NCBI GenBank assembly: GCA_031761405.1
Contig: JASEVX010000013.1
Coordinates: 53,129,219 to 53,193,218 of the forward strand
Length of the DNA: 64,000 nt
Origin: Serripes groenlandicus
Lineage: Eukaryota > Mollusca > Bivalvia > Cardiida > Cardiidae
Reading direction: 5' to 3'
Shown here: positions 29,743 through 41,810 of the stretch, piece after piece
Position numbering within the stretch: the stretch's first letter is position 1
How the letters are laid out: each line of letters opens with the position of its first letter
Made by a program: the position numbers and the translations under genes
The notes under the pieces: model-generated
Told to the model about the DNA's origin: nothing
The model's input: only the letters and a program-made list of their open reading frames with translations
Databases searched by the model: none

Positions 29743-31417
29743 ATGGCGGTTTCAGATACTCCAGACGTTTCTTCTGACGATGCTGGACTTTTAAGTCTAC
29801 ACGATACATCAAATATCAGTTTGTTTTGTGACTCTTGTAAAGAAGACGGACATTATTATGAGGCGGTAGGATATTGTGTGGATTGTACCCACCACCTATG
29901 CAAGTCATGCTTTCAGCAACACCGGACACCGAGACCAATGCGACATCACAAATTATTAGATAAAGAACAAATGCCGCAAACGAAGCCAGTTAAGGTGTTC
30001 AAAGATGAATGCACGGTTAAATGCAGCGTCCATGGGGATGAAATTATGAAATATTTCTGCGAGGATCATAACATGTTCGGATGCACTGTCTGCGTGACAC
30101 TTGAACATAGGTCGTGCAAGGTGGGCTACATACCGACCCTTTCTGCTGATTTATTTAACACTCAGGAGTACAAATCATTTAAATCAGTCCTTCAATCAAT
30201 TGTCAGGAATACCAACTCTATTCAGGATACTACAACTCGTAATTTGGAAAATTGTAACAAAAGTGCAGAAGCGACTATAGCGAAAATACGAAAATTCCGG
30301 AAAGAGATTGACAACTACTTTAATGAACTTGAAAATAAGATTTTATCAAGACTGACACGGATAAGGGATAAAAACCAAGAATCAATCGCGGACATATTAA
30401 AGGAGAATAAAATCATCACAGATAAACTAAAGGAATTCGAAAAAGAAATGAAAGAGAAAGAGGACAAGGTACAGAAATGTCGGTTGTTTGTTGACATCAA
30501 ACAACTTGATAAAACAATCCGCGAACACAAGAAAGACATCTACAAAATGAAGAAAAACAACAAGATTAAAGATTTAACATTTAAACCATCTGACAGTTTG
30601 ACGAGTTTCATCAGCAATAAGTCGGAAACATTTGGATCGTTAATTCCTTTTCATGAGATTTTTTCACTGGATACTGGTAGCCATCTTGTTGACGATATTG
30701 CTGTTTTATCCCGAGAACGAATGGCTATTCAATGCTCGACTTTTGCCAGTAGACGTATTTTTATTATTGATACAAAACGAACGCCTGCACAAGTAATGAC
30801 AACAATGGAGTCTTCAGCTATAAATGGGTTAACAAGAGTTAGCGAAAACGAGATAGCTGTAACAACAGATACCGGTAACATACAAATATATTCTGTTACT
30901 GACAAGTTAGTGCTTAAGAAAACAATAAAGAATACTGGACTATATCATGCAATTGTCTACACAAACGGCGTGTTTATTGGCTGTACACTGGTATAACCTT
31001 CGTATGGTGAACATGAACGGTGATGTAATGAAGACATTACCAATACAAATAGGAGGAGCACTGTATAGACCGTGTTGCTTTGCTGTAAACTCAGACCTTA
31101 CAGCGATGTACGTGTCTGATGTGGATAAGAAAACCGTTACCTGTTTGACCTTTGAAGGTGAAGTGAAAGGAAAATACAAACCTAGAAGTAAGTGGGAACC
31201 CCGAGATGTGGCTTTCTCACCTGATGGACTCGTATATGTGAGTGACAGTGAGAACAACAGCATTCATATTTTAACTTCTGATTTAAAGCCGCACGACGTG
31301 ATCATCGGTAAAGAGTATGATATACATGGTCCACGAGGACTTGCAATATGTGATAGTGAACGTAAATTGTACGTTGTAAAGGCATCTGGTAAATCAATAA
31401 GTGTTTTTAGCATATGA
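29743..31417 (+). pseudogene. TRIM-like B-box/coiled-coil/NHL gene, copy 1 (frameshifted)
   Basis: The start is ATG 29,743 with purine at -3 and G at +4. An in-frame upstream ATG-less extension of 16 codons is not conserved and was rejected. The first frame (29,743-30,996) gives 417 residues: B-box 1 (Cys 29, 32, 45, 48, 53, 56; His 68/69), B-box 2 (C94-x2-H97, C106, C114-x2-C117, H122), coiled coil about 140-285, and the first part of a propeller. At about 30,988 eight bases are missing relative to copy 3. The frame ends in TAA after IGCTLV, and the rest continues in the +1 frame (30,947-31,417) with NHL-type YVSD motifs. There is no RING, so ligase activity is doubtful. It may make a propeller-truncated protein. 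Confidence 0.8.
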
Positions 31418-31609
31418 GATTTCTATCTTAACAAGACAATCAGTGTTTATGTATTGCAATATGAGACATGGAAGTGAGTTGCGTCTTTCGATTTGAGGTA
31501 GTGCTGTATCTGCGTACAGTGTAGATTAAAGGTTAGCAGTACTATATATACCCTAAGTATCACCAGACTCTTCATCTTGTGACATAACTCTAGATGCAAA
31601 TTCTAACAA

Positions 31610-31978
31610 AAGTGTTCATGTGTAGTTCTACTAGAACATATATGTATCATTTGTAGTCTTACCAGAACTACGTATCACGTGTAGTCCTACTACATGTATT
31701 ATATATATGTATCATGTGTAGTTATACTAGTACATATATGTATCATGTGTAGTTATACTAGAACTATGTATCACGTGTACTCCTAATACATGTATTACAT
31801 ATATGTATCACGTGTAGTTATACTATTACATATATGTATCACCTGTAGTTATACTAGTACATATATGTATCATGTGTAGTTATACTAGTACATATATGTA
31901 TTACGTGTAGTTATACTAGTACATACATGTATCACGTGTAGTTATACAAGTACATATATGTATCACGTCAACGGATCG
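31610..31978. repeat. 31-bp minisatellite with E-boxes, downstream of copy 1
   Basis: About eleven units of GTATCACGTGTAGTTATACT plus AGTACATATAT. Several units carry CACGTG. The same array follows copies 2 (49,170-49,258) and 3 (58,915-59,115). Confidence 0.9.
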
Positions 31979-32261
31979 ATAAGTGATCCCGTAACGGAGA
32001 AGCCACAAGGCACGACTTCGATGGAACTCTGTTTTTCTTTCATAATGCAATCTTATTTTTGTCTACCCTAAATTGTATGATAGTTATAATGTTAGCGAAG
32101 AATTGAACATTTAGAACAAATAGTTTGATTTGATTTGATTTGACGCGTTACATTTAAGCCTTGTCACAGAATATCGAAATTTAGAAACTTTAAACGCATC
32201 CTAGATCCGTCAGGGTCTGATTACAGTCTGACCAACGTCGTACATTCTTTTCAACGTTTGA

Positions 32262-32452
32262 CGTTGCGACATGCGTCATTCATCTTCCACCAATGGGCTA
32301 AGTGTATATGGAAAAGCAGCCAGTTGCTTGGTAAGATTGTTATGTGGAGTACTGGTGTTAGAAAACCAGGATACACATGAGTAGGTTAACTGGCAGCCGT
32401 GATATGACTGAGAAATTGTTAAAATAGGTGTTAAACCCCAATCAATAAATGC
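32262..32452 (+). mobile_element. SINE, 5'-truncated
   Basis: GCGTCATTCATCTTCCACCA, AAAAGCAGCCAGTTGCTTGG, GCCGTGATATGACTGAG, TTAAACCCCAATCAAT. The head is missing. Confidence 0.8.
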
Positions 32453-32759
32453 GCATTAGTAGCCAAGTTATAACATAACTCGGCTTTAAAAACATGTATC
32501 GTCATTGTATACGAGTGGCATGATCAGACTGTGCAGAGGCACACGCTTGTATTATAATTTACAGATCGGACTTTATGTAAAACTATCTTAAAATGACTAG
32601 GTTAGAATAAAGATTAACATATGGAAGGAACCTTTAGAGACAACCATATTTACATCTAAACAAGATTCGTGTTTATATCAACTGTGTAAATAGCCCTGGT
32701 TATCTATAAGGAGATTTAAGGTGTATTTTCCCTTATATCATTATTCATCCTTTATTCGT

Positions 32760-32925
32760 CTTAACATGTAACCTTTTGTACGATATAGACTCCGTTTGAC
32801 AAAAGACGACCTGACAAAACATTGTGGGACAATGCTCAATGTGAGCACTATTACATATTCCCATTAAACATTTATTTGATTTCCACCTGTCCAGTTTAAA
32901 GTTGTCTAAAGAAAGAGTTAACGTA
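32760..32925. mobile_element. Partial palindromic miniature element
   Basis: ACATTGTGGGACAATGCTCA and ATGTGAGCA mark the centre; the copy at 59,770-59,920 is its duplicate. Confidence 0.4.
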
Positions 32926-32974
32926 ATCCAGATTTATCCAGATCTAAATACAGTCTGAGTAACGTCCTTGTTTT

Positions 32975-33062
32975 GTTTTATTGGTGTTTTACACCGTTTC
33001 CAACATTGTTTCAGTTATAGCATGTCGACATTTCACTTATTCATGATCCCTAGGTAACCAGA
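32975..33062 (-). mobile_element. SINE tail fragment
   Basis: GGTGTTTTACACCGTTTCCA and TTCAGTTATAGCATG, then TTCATGATCCCTAGG: the 3' part of the second SINE type on the minus strand. Confidence 0.6.
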
Positions 33063-33775
33063 TTAACGTCCTTGAAATATTCTTCGAAGTTTTCAGATAT
33101 TACGTTTCACGTCTCGTTGTTCATTAAAAGTAATTATTCAATCTGTTACTGTTAACTCTTAACCCACTGTATTCCTACCACTGACATCGTCATCATTATT
33201 TGTTGAATAAGTTCCTGTAAACTATTGTGTAGATTTTCAACATATTGAATTGGAATAGTGAACACTGTAGACCCATATTAGACAGCACGGATTAACAGAC
33301 GAATATTGTCATACATTATTCTAAATCGGTTTCTAAAGTTGTTCATTTTTTTTATAAACAAATGCTAGTTTAAGTAGTGTAAAAGGAGTACAGCGTTTAA
33401 CGTGTACATTGTGAGTCAACAAAATAGGTTGAAGAAATGATGTGATAAAATAAGCCTATTTGTAAATTAACAGGATGGCAGTCAATTTTACAAATTTCAG
33501 ACGCATTCACCATTTTAATATATTTTGTATTTACTGGGAAGATACAATGATGACTATTTACCTTGCATTTAAGACGCACTAACCATTATAATGTTTTGAT
33601 ATTTACTCGGAATAATAAAAGATTAACCCATTACCAAATATTTGTGTGTAGTCATTTGGTCGGAATAATTATTGCTAATCTTCTACATCGTATATCTATA
33701 TATATATGGCATTTCTGTCGCATGTACAACCAGTGAAGATACAGGCACATGTACAACCTTGGTAGAAGTTATTGA
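33063..33775. other. Duplicated non-coding DNA
   Basis: No feature beyond collinearity with 60,180-60,900, with short TA runs near 33,690. Confidence 0.5.
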
Positions 33776-33777
33776 GG

Positions 33778-33985
33778 TCAATGCCGTTTTCAACATTATT
33801 TCAGTTAGATCAAGGCGTCATTTCACTTATGTCCGATCCCTATGAAATAAACCAGTATTTAGGCTAGGTATATATCATTGACAAAAATACTCCACCATCA
33901 CCGTTGAGCCGCGACTTGAGATCGAACACGGTTCGCCCGGTTCCAAAACCCCGACGGTATCCACTCGGCCACAGCGGATTCCTCA
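33778..33985 (-). mobile_element. tRNA-derived SINE (second type)
   Basis: The minus-strand head has A-box GTGGCCGAGTGGATACCG and B-box GTGTTCGATCTCAAG (tRNA-Leu/Ser-like). The tail is TGATCTAACTGAAATAAT. The partner in D3 is at 60,925-61,075. Confidence 0.7.
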
Positions 33986-34104
33986 AATATCTAGAAGTGT
34001 AGATTTCTACATTGTACCAAATGGTGATTTCGAAACGGAGTTACACAAACAAGCGGGTTCACCTTGGGCGGCTTGTTTGTGTTTTATGATAAGAAAAGCA
34101 TAAC

Positions 34105-35040
34105 CACAAGTCGGTAGGCGACGTGGGATTCGCCTTTGCATATATATAAGAAGAACTTGTGTGCAAGAGTCACTATTGTGGTGTCTTGGTGAAAACGTGG
34201 GATTCGCCTTTACATATATATATATATATATATATGAAGAACTAGTGTGATAGGGTCACTATTGTTGTGGTTTGGTGAATACTCGTGAAAAGTGTGCACC
34301 TTGTAAAACAGTCTCCGGTCAACCAATCATGTTTTATCACCATGCCAAGACGCATCCGTCTACACCCAACCTTTTCCCCTTGGTTATTTTCGCCTTTGCA
34401 TATTCTGCAAACTTCCTGCTCTAGCTCAGAAATCCGAGGTCGGAGGTGAATTACGTAAAAAAAAGTGTGTAGTTCTTCAATAGTTCTATGAGATGGTGCA
34501 ATAAAATCGCTAACGAATACTACACATGCAGCGCTAGGAACGATTGAAGTCAAAAACGACTGTAAAAAGACCCTTTATTTGAAAGGCTACCAGTTGGAAA
34601 AAGAAGACCTAAATCAAAAATCATTATATAAAAATGGTTTGGATTCTTAAAACGCGTTTTTTTGCTAGCTACATAGCAATGGCTATCTTTGAAAGGCTAC
34701 CATTTAAAAACAAAGGCCTAAATCAAAAATCGTGACAGATGCATTTCTTTTATATATCTCGAAATATCTTTAACCAAAGTTTCAGCTCTCTACATTTAAA
34801 ACTGTAGGAGAAGATACAAAAAAGGTTTCGGTTTTTAAAAGCGTTTCCTTGCTAGCTGCATAGCAACAGGTTCGTCCTTAGCAACGAAACGCAAACGCCT
34901 ACATTCTGAGCCCATATGACACCTGTTCACCAAGTTTCATCGTAATCGGCCAGTCGGTTTGGGCTGTGGAGCTTCGCTTTACAAATATTTGGACACACAC
35001 ACAGACAGATAGAAAATCCTGACAATAAGGGATACCTAGC
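34105..35040. repeat. 900-bp repeat element, copy 1
   Basis: Bounded by GGCGACGTGGGATTCGCC at the left and AGCGAATCCCAATAATT at the right (inverted GGGATTCGC). Internal words are GAAAGGCTACCATTT, TTTCAGCTCTC and TAGCTGCATAGCAAC, with GACACACACACAGAC near the end. A minus-strand frame of 103 codons lies at 34,553-34,242. Confidence 0.8.
34242..34553 (-). other. Cys-containing open frame in repeat copy 1 (unknown)
   Basis: Contains ELEQEVCRICKGENNQGEKV, then WLTGDCFTRCTLFTS. The homologous frame at 35,412-35,152 has EPEVCKICKYENNQGERVGC and lacks five codons in frame. The C-x2-C plus C-x3-C pattern could be zinc-binding. No family recognised; it may be a transposon-encoded scrap. Confidence 0.3.
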
Positions 35041-35089
35041 GAATCCCAATAATTAAGCGTTAAAGTTAAGTACTAATAAAATCATCAAC

Positions 35090-36000
35090 AAGCCGGTAGG
35101 CGACGTGGGATTCGCCTTTACATATCTATATATATATATATATATGAAGAACTAGTGTGATAGGGTCACTATTGTTGTGGTTTGGTGAATACACGTGAAA
35201 AGTGTGCACCTTGTAAAACACTCTCTGGTCAACCAACCATGTTTTATCACCGGTCTACACCCAACCCTTTCACCTTGGTTATTTTCGTATTTGCATATTT
35301 TGCAAACTTCCGGCTCTACCTCGGAAACCCGAGTTTCGAGGTCAATGTCGTAAAATAAATTTTGGTAGCTCATCAATAGTTCTATGAGATTGTGCAATAA
35401 AATCGCTATCAAATACTACCACAGCAGCGCTAGGGGCGATTGAAGTCAAAACGACTGTAAACAGACCTTATCTTTGAAAGGTTACCATTTGGAAACAAAG
35501 ACCTAAATCATATGTTGAAGTATCTTTTACCGAAGTTTCAGCTCTCCTCATTTAAAACTGTAGGAGAAAATAGAAAAATGGTTTAGGTTCTTAAAACGCG
35601 TTTTTTGGCTAGCTGCATAGCAACGGCTTTCTTTGAAAGGCTACCATTTGTAATCAAAGGCCTAAATCAAAAATCGTAACAAATACGATTTTTCTAACTA
35701 TCTCGAAGTATCTATAACCGAAGTTTCAGCTCTCCACTTTCAAAACTGTAGGAGAAAACAGAAAAATGGTTTGGGCTTTTAAAAACGTTGTTTTGCTAGT
35801 TGCATAGCAACGGTTTGGTGCTTAGCAACGAAACTCAAACGCGCACACTCTGAGCCCCTATGGCACCTGTTCACCAGGTTTCATTTGAATCGGTTTGGGC
35901 TGTAGAGTGTCGCTTTACAAATATTTGGACACACACACACACACTCAGAAACAGACGAAAAATCCTGACAATAAGGGATTCCTAGCGAATCCAAACACTC
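35090..36000. repeat. 900-bp repeat element, copy 2
   Basis: A direct tandem neighbour of copy 1, with the same borders and order. A shortened third relative lies at 61,200-61,450. Confidence 0.8.
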
Positions 36001-36159
36001 GACCTCGTTCGTAAATAACCGTCATACTTCGCTTATATAATTAATGAAAAGTAGTAGGCTGGTATTCGATCCCCAATCATCATCATATACAGATGTGATT
36101 TAGGTTACGTAGAGGAACACTTTTTATTTTACTTACAGGATGTACATATGTGCGCTGAT

Positions 36160-36325
36160 TAACCCTTTCCCACATACAAACGCTTTCTGATGCTTCTGTT
36201 TTCTTTGGAATACTTTAGACAAAAGGAGAAATTGCTCAAACAAATTATAACATTTTTGCATTTTTTGACAATATGTTTTCAAATTCGTCAGCTGCAGATT
36301 GGTTGAATGTGGGAACCTACATCCG
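36160..36325. mobile_element. Palindromic miniature element copy
   Basis: AACCCTTTCCCACATACAAA, AAAAGGAGAAATTGCTCAAA, TCGTCAGCTGCAGATTGGTT. The D3 partner is at 61,650-61,820. Confidence 0.75.
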
Positions 36326-36984
36326 TGTAATTATTACACGTGCCTGCGTATCAACCGTGAGTTATTCAAATTTATATTGTTTTACAAAAGTTTATTAAAA
36401 CCTTCAAAGACTAATTGGCGAACAGCGCAAAATCAAATCAAATCGGTTTCGCTGGCTGATCTGGTTCTACACTGATTACAACTTACTCGTTGTTTACGCA
36501 GAGCACCGGTTTATATATGGCAATTTTTTATAAGGTTGACAGACATAAATACTTCTATGAGACTATTATGTTTTCAAAGGCTCACATGTGTATTTACTGT
36601 TTTGAGATCTAAGACAAACCAGTTGCGACTTGCATGTCTTAAATATATTTTGATGACAAACTTGGCTTTCCGTACATTCTGACCTTTGTTACATCAATAC
36701 AGCGGCGTTCTAAGATGCATCTACGATCTTTGTAACACCAATACAGCTTGTTCTAAGATCAATCCTTCTTTATTTCGACAACGTTTCCATTACAGAGCAA
36801 CGCAGACAGACAGTATGCATAGTCTTATGAGTCTCATAACTGATGGTGGATATTGTTCAATCAATCAATTCAATCTTTGATCATAAATTGGTTTTTAACT
36901 CAAATGAATGTTAATGTTTCATCATGCTTTATTCCAACAACTTGTATAGGTTTTGTTATTTTTAAGGAGTTCTTCCAAATTTAA

Positions 36985-37065
36985 ACCGATTGGTGTAGCT
37001 CCGTCGGTAGCGAGGCGGGCTGTTAATCCAGCGGTTGTGAGCTCGAACTTTAGCCAACATTACTT
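36985..37065 (+). mobile_element. SINE head fragment
   Basis: GTGTAGCTCCGTCGGTAGCG and GCGGTTGTGAGCTCGAAC; breaks off after the B-box. Confidence 0.65.
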
Positions 37066-37164
37066 GGAGCGTGATAAGGGCTCAGGCTCTAAAATTGAAG
37101 CAAAAACAAAACGATGAATTAATGTAATCTGCGATACGCAAAATTTAACAATATTTGAGCTACT

Positions 37165-37480
37165 CTTGGTTGATTGATTGATTGATTGGAGTTTAACGCC
37201 GTTTTTAACATTTTTTTCAGTCATATCATGGCAGCCAGATCACCTACTCATTGGTTTCCAGGCTTTCTGACGCCAGTAATCCACACAATATACTTTCCAA
37301 TGAACTGTCTGCTATTCCACATAGACTGTTAGCCCATTGGTGGAAGACGAATGACGCTGGTCGCAGTTACTTTTGTCAAACGTCGAAAAGAATGTTTGCC
37401 AAGCCGGGATTTGAGCTCACAACCTTTAGGATTAACAGCCCGCGTTGCTACCGACTAAGCTACTTGGGCTTGGCCATATA
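37165..37480 (-). mobile_element. Full-length tRNA-derived SINE
   Basis: Tail (CAAT)n at 37,170-37,187, body CGTCATTCGTCTTCCACCAA, head with GTAGCTTAGTCGGTAGC and GAGCTCAAATCCCGG (minus strand). It forms a head-to-head cluster with its neighbours at 36,985 and 37,535. Confidence 0.85.
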
Positions 37481-37534
37481 CTCTTGGCTTAGACACCAAT
37501 TCTTTCAATGTTGAACCAAAACACTCTGAAAAGC

Positions 37535-37700
37535 TGCATTCGTCTTCCACCAATGAGTCTATGTAGAAAACCAGCTAGTTTCTGGGAAAGTATGTGCAGT
37601 CCTGGTAAAAGAAACCCAGGAAACACTATGGGAGTCAAACTGGTCGCCCTGATATAACTTAATCATTGTTAAACTCGTCCTTGTACGTTCAGTCAATCAA
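37535..37700 (+). mobile_element. SINE, 5'-truncated
   Basis: TTCGTCTTCCACCAATGAGT, then CCCTGATATAACTTAA and a CAATCAACC tail. Confidence 0.75.
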
Positions 37701-38364
37701 CCACATGTTGGTGAACAAGCGAACTTTGAGGACCAATATTAGTATGCCAATATTGTTTAATCTGGTGAATAGCAGACAACGATAATTCAATTTTTTTTTC
37801 AAAAATGATGCTTCTATTTTAGAACCTGATCCGTTATCACACCTCGAGTGCTCGAGACTAGGGTAATATTCCCGGTCGTGTCAGCCAAACTAGTTAGACA
37901 GGGTAGTAGGTGCAGTTCTTGTCGATAGGGTTTGCGACATAAAGACTGCTGGCAGGATAAGAAAACACGTGAAAAGGATACAATAGTTTTGAACAAATGC
38001 ACAACATTACATCCGAACCGAACTCTTATTAATAACTATTTTACATGAACCACATTCATACGCCATTTGGACGTTTAGAAATCAGTGACAATTGTGATCA
38101 AAATTGTAAATGTATTTGGGGACATAAAACGTTATCTCGAGTTTTACGTGATTTGTGTACGACTAGAAGGCGATCAGGCAGTCTTCACTAGTCATGTATT
38201 ATCTAGCAGTCAATGTCGGTTCGCTAAATGGCGAAGAGGGTAGATTCAGGTCAGACATGCATCATCAACCATCACAGATCGACGACAGTCAGTACGCATG
38301 TGATATGGCTGATAGTGTGTAAACGTTGAAGGTTATGGTGAGTCTGTACCTATCCACAGTCTAA

Positions 38365-38525
38365 CCTGAGTCTTCACAATACGTATCTACAGTCTAACCT
38401 GAGTCTTCACTGTACGTATCCACAGTCTAACCTGAGTTTTCACTGTACGTATCCACAGTCTAACCTGAGTCTTCACTGTACGTATCCACAGTCTAACATG
38501 AGTCTTCACTGTACGTAAATACAAT
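38365..38525. repeat. 33-bp minisatellite
   Basis: About five units of ACTGTACGTATCCACAGTCT-AACCTGAGTCTTC. The period of 33 makes an 11-residue repeat (TVKTQVRLWIR) on the minus strand. The same array ends the window at 63,825-63,970. Confidence 0.9.
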
Positions 38526-39189
38526 AAGACCCATTTTCGTTTAAGCCTGACCAGATATAGATAAAAGATTTGAGATGAGAAGCTAGCAGTATAGAGCCTG
38601 GTCGTACAGCACTGCACAGACTTTAACAAATCGGTTCAAGAGTTATCAGAGGTTTGTTTCGTGATATTACGCAGAAGGTCCAAGAACGTTTGTTGAACAG
38701 TTGCTTAACGTTTAGGACTCTTGTGAAATTGCGCATATGAGCAGTTTGATCCTAGTTCGACATACATGTATTAAGATACTATATCTATAAGCGACATGTG
38801 GTTAGGTCAAAGGTTTCAGATAATTTTGCTATCTCTTTAGCACGATTTCTAAAAGTTTAAGACTCTGGTGAAAGTGTACGCATAAGCAGATTGATCCGAG
38901 TCTACATTTCGTCCCATTAGCGCAAGAAGGTTGTAACTCACTATTTCACAAAAGTAACTTTTTTGCAGAAAATTAACTTATATCCATATATACACATCAT
39001 ATTAGAATTTTGGATTCATATTCTTATTCTAAATCTTCAAAAAAGTTTAATGCAAAAAGGTTGTAACTCAAAAGTGTCTATTTGTTTGGTGCAAGAAGGT
39101 TGTTACTGGAGATACAACCTTCTTGCGCCCATTGTTTTTCTTACACATTTTTTTGTGCAAGAAGGTTGTATCTCAGTGTAATTACATAA

Positions 39190-39810
39190 GGATTGTGTCT
39201 AAACCAGTAAAGTCAAAAGGCATTTCTGAACTCAGTAGATTCTGTACATCTGCATTGCCTTTTCTGAATCTGCACAACTTGAGAAAAGCTTCTAACAAAC
39301 TTATGTATGTAATATGTAAAATGTATAGATCTTGATCATATTGTGCAGATCTATATGCTGATGTAGACATTCACTGTTTACAAAAGTCAATTTGAACCTT
39401 TTCCCATAGACAGGCTCTGATAGAAAGATGACACTTGTTTATAAAGAATACATGACATCATTGAACTTGGAATAGAGGAAAATCCTTTCTTTCTCACCAT
39501 TTGGGCAACCTCTTTCCATGTTGGCTCATTTATATCTATTGGATTGAGTGGTTCATTGACTGGGATTTCTTAGTCACAGTCCCCAAATCTCTTTTGGGCT
39601 TGGAATGAGAATCCCCTCGAAAGAGGTAATTTCATCAGAACAGCCCAGTTGGTGTTTCCCTTCTTTATAATTCTTTCATGAACCCAAATGGGTTCGACAT
39701 GAAGCTTGATCTTGTCCTTGCCTTTAACGGCCTTTCTTTCTGAGTCAGTGGTAAGAACCTTCTGTCTAGATAGAATTGCTTAACAGAGATGTATGATTCC
39801 TTTCTTTTCC
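39190..39810 (-). pseudogene. Decayed coding remnant, non-LTR retroelement-like
   Basis: The minus strand from about 39,760 reads KAVKGKDKIKLHVEPIWVHE, then GNTNWAVLMKLPLSRGF, a stop, and EPTWKEVAQMVRKKG. The last block resembles the segment just before the reverse transcriptase core in some molluscan retroelements (from memory). A further piece at 39,370-39,190 has KLCRFRKGNADVQNLLSSEM. The reverse transcriptase catalytic motifs are not present. Confidence 0.35.
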
Positions 39811-39841
39811 ACTTCACTTATTTGCATGGACTGGTTGCTTA

Positions 39842-40005
39842 ATTAACCCTTTCCCACCAGCAGACGCATTTAGACGCATGCTAAGTAGACAAATTTTAAA
39901 AACATTATGATGTTGATGTCATTTTGAGAGATTTTCGATATTTTTGCTGTGATGTAGTCAATGTCGTCTGTTGCAAATTTGTAGCATGAGGAAAAGCCTT
40001 ATAAA
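39842..40005. mobile_element. Palindromic miniature element copy
   Basis: TTAACCCTTTCCCACCAGCA, AAAAACATTATGATG, GTCGTCTGTTGCAAATTTGT. Confidence 0.65.
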
Positions 40006-40009
40006 CACC

Positions 40010-41810
40010 ATTAATGATATTTCTAAATTGTTCTTATTGTTTATTTCGCCCCTGTAAGGAACTAGACTGGGCTTAATTGGTTAATATGATTGATTGCAAT
40101 TCAAAATTTCATTTTCCCTATGGTGTAAGTGAGTTGATATAGTGTGATCAACTTTCTGTCTTTAAAGTCTGCAAGCTTTTATCCTCTTCTATTAATTCCC
40201 CATTATGACTGTTCATTTTGGTCCAAGAATTTATGTTTCGTCTTTCATTAGAGGTCCTCTAGATTGTGGTCTTTCTTTGACCAGTTTGATGTCACACAAT
40301 CACGACCTGAAGATTTTACAGAGCACCATGTCTCAAGGAAGGTAATTTTACCTTCAGGGTTTGTTTGCATAGTCAGACTTTTCCCCTTGCTCAGTTCAGT
40401 TGGAAAATAGAATTTCCTTTGTTTAGGTCCATACTAAATATTGGTAATTCTTATTTGGACTCATCTGTGCTGCTCATCAGGATGTGCATCCACTATACTC
40501 CCCTGTAACTCTAAGAAACCCTCTTTAGAATCAACATCATCACTCACAGAACTGAATCTGGTCAGAGAAAATACAGAAGCTTAGAGACCTCTAGCACTGT
40601 GGTTGGACACCTGACTAGATATGATATAACCTTGCGTTGCTCTTGACCTCCACGTAATTCACTTCTGGTGTATCTTCATATCCGAATGGTTCTTACAAAC
40701 TTTCGACCAGTGACACATCACCAGACAAAGCCGATTTAACCAGCTTGTCTATTACCAATACATCTGTCCTGTTGGACCCATCTTCCTCCCTTGTCTTTGA
40801 ATGCCCTGCGATATTGCTTTTTCTTTTCATTTGTAGCTTGCTTGGGACATCCCTTCACAGAGTTTGTAACATGGGATGCCAACTCGCATAACAACCCGAT
40901 TATCAGTTTCCATAGATGTCATCTTCATTGTCAGCATTCTTTCTTGGTTGTAATCTATAGTTTCCTTGAAGTCATTGGTAAACCAGGACTACTGGTATAC
41001 TATGTTGAAAATACAGATATACTGCTGAACAGAGACATCTCAGAGTAATTGGGACTAAGTTAATCAACAAACTTTTTTTATAAGTTATGTTTGGGTTAGA
41101 CTTCACTTCTTAGTGGTATAGAGTTACACATTATGAGATCAGAATATATCAATATTTCATTGGCAAAGGACTCTGATCTTCATACCTTGCGTAGGAAAAA
41201 ATATCATCCGAAGTAAGCATCATCTATTTCATCTTTTGCTCCAACATTATGAAATGTAGGACTGATACCTTTTAAATCGGTATCTCATATCGGGGTAACA
41301 ATAAGGAATCATTTTTGTGGTTTGACTGTCCGTATGACAGTAATGTTATGAATTATTAATAGGAGAAATAGTCATGTGTTCCCTGGAGCTTAGGATACTC
41401 TAGAGATAATAAAGTGTTAGAGAAATGTAAATAATGTGTAAATATATAAAGTAAATGTCATTGTAATATAAGCAATAAAGATACAATGAAACTTTTCATT
41501 ATAGATGTATCAAAAAAGTGTAAACTGACTTACTTAAGATAATAACCCATTCGCCTGAAAGTCTTTTGTAAATACAGTTTTGAAACATAAAAGATCTTTA
41601 AAGCAAGAAATAAAACTAAATACGGAAAATAATAATTTTGAAACAGTAAAAACAACATTGAAATAAAAATGGTTCATTGAGCAATCTTTCTTGAGCAGAT
41701 GTGTCAAAAGTTGTCCATGTCAAGGAAAGTGTTTCATTTTTATAATTTAAATTGATAAGTTCACACTTATGCATATTTATTGTGAATTACTTTCAATGTT
41801 GAAAAGGAAT
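40010..41810. other. Interior of the 3.1-kb block
   Basis: The minus strand shows patches of coding-like composition (for example SHVTNSVKGCPKQATNEKKK near 40,865-40,805) broken by stops. It is probably more of the same dead element; identity not recognised. Confidence 0.35.

Larger units (their letters stand above)
27500..31980 (+). repeat. Segmental duplication unit 1 (core)
   Basis: Homologous in order to 45,165-49,258 (unit 2) and 51,865-59,115 (unit 3). Shared landmarks are ATGCGGTCTGCARTAACT, GGCAAACAATGCAGATTTCA, GCGTGGCGTCCACAGCAGAC, the relic minus-strand exon, the TRIM-like gene and the 31-bp minisatellite. Unit 1 also has a miniature element inserted at 27,625-27,905. Confidence 0.85.
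31980..38540 (+). repeat. Duplicated downstream block D1
   Basis: Collinear with 59,115-64,000 (D3). Shared landmarks are GGATCGATAAGTGATCCC, AGTAGCCAAGTTATAACATA, GATGGCAGTCAATTTTACA, CACTCGGCCACAGCGGATT, TCGCTGGCTGATCTGGTTCT and the 33-bp minisatellite at the end. D1 is longer mainly because of two 900-bp repeats at 34.1-36.0 kb. No gene recognised. Confidence 0.8.

Noticed and set aside
30940..31263. Antisense frames of 104-122 codons opposite the TRIM-like propeller (also 48,458-48,826 and 58,258-58,572, and shorter ones near 30,315 and 57,616)
   Set aside because: They mirror the sense codons in all copies, have no family resemblance, and are explained by sense-strand codon bias.
38387..38629. 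Minus-strand frame with an 11-residue repeat
   Set aside because: The 33-bp minisatellite period makes any frame open; no start context or conservation outside the array.
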